From NCBI GenBank assembly GCA_030539295.1, contig JAUNSJ010000010.1, positions 48,041-112,040 of the forward strand: a stretch of 64,000 nt of DNA. Reading direction: 5' to 3'. Below are positions 63,943-64,000 of the stretch, piece after piece. A model generated the notes under the pieces. It was not told the origin of the DNA, made no database searches, and saw nothing but the letters and a program-made list of their open reading frames with translations. The stretch comes from Planctomycetia bacterium (lineage in GTDB: Bacteria; Planctomycetota; Planctomycetia; Pirellulales; Thermoguttaceae). Position 1 is the stretch's first letter. Every line of letters starts with the position of its first letter. The position numbers were made by a program, and so were the translations under genes.

Positions 63943-64000
63943 TTACTTCGCGCAACGTTTGCAAGCGGCCTTCTTGCATGCAGCTTTCGGAGCAGCCTTC
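63943..64000 (-). CDS. histone-like Lys/Ala/Cys-rich protein, C-terminal end only
   Basis: Reading the minus strand from the right edge gives KAAPKAACKKAACKRCAK followed by TAA at 63945-63943. This is the tail of a Lys-Ala-Pro repeat protein, as in bacterial histone H1/Hc1-like proteins that compact DNA in planctomycetes and chlamydiae. The four cysteines spaced through the repeat are unusual for H1-like tails. Only 18 codons are visible, so the protein's body and start are not known. Confidence 0.5.
   Translation of the reverse strand, partial: KAAPKAACKKAACKRCAK

Overview
The window looks like a chromosomal segment of a planctomycete, probably related to Pirellulales (inference). Two DUF1559 pseudopilin-like proteins carry the usual [17 protein letters not shown] start. 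Other proteins typical of that phylum are a GYF_2 protein, an HzsA-like CXXCH protein, very large unassigned proteins, a 663-residue signal peptidase I and a SpoIIM/DUF4129/DUF4350 operon. Many genes start with GTG or TTG or have weak Shine-Dalgarno sequences. Most of the window has moderate GC; 53.95-58.2 kb is clearly AT-rich.

Layout. 0-3 kb: the end of a GYF_2 membrane protein, a DcaP-like porin and a Cys-rich unknown. 3.6-8.3 kb: a 1566-residue protein of unknown function. 8.4-12.7 kb: core genes (an ADP-ribose/CDP-alcohol pyrophosphatase-like metallophosphoesterase, hemL, tmk, rplM, rpsI) ending at a clear terminator. 12.8-16.6 kb, minus strand: an isolated phage DNA-packaging cassette (small terminase-like, large terminase, small basic protein, DUF4055 portal) with no capsid, tail or integrase genes in the window. 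16.9-18.9 kb: recA and a KaiC/Rad55-like ATPase. 18.9-23 kb: a structured, promoter- and hairpin-containing leader and a class II (B12) ribonucleotide reductase. 23.1-27 kb: a CopA-type P-type ATPase convergent with a His-rich DUF1559 protein and a Cys/His-rich secreted protein, a possible metal-handling module.

27.2-33.5 kb: a plus-strand run of a radical SAM protein, a Ycf46-like AAA ATPase, a DUF1257-like protein, a DUF2997 protein, an apparently inactive S26-peptidase-like membrane protein, a TPR protein and PilT. A bidirectional terminator follows. 33.6-44.6 kb: an eight-gene minus-strand series (DUF1559, lipoprotein, SGNH hydrolase, HzsA-like protein, SMP-30-like propeller, FGGY kinase, zinc alcohol dehydrogenase, DeoC-type aldolase) that reads as export and catabolism of a sugar or polyol. 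45-53.9 kb: SppA, DUF4340 protein, SerS, signal peptidase I, tRNA-Gln, a CPBP protease and AcpS.

54.2-58 kb: an AT-rich defence island, with an HTH-cytosine methyltransferase, an EcoRII-type endonuclease, Vsr and an unknown two-helix membrane protein. 58.3-63.6 kb: SpoIIM family, a polytopic membrane protein, a DUF4129-DUF4350 fusion and rlmN. The right edge cuts a Lys/Ala/Cys-rich histone-like protein. All assignments come from reading motifs by eye; no database search was run.
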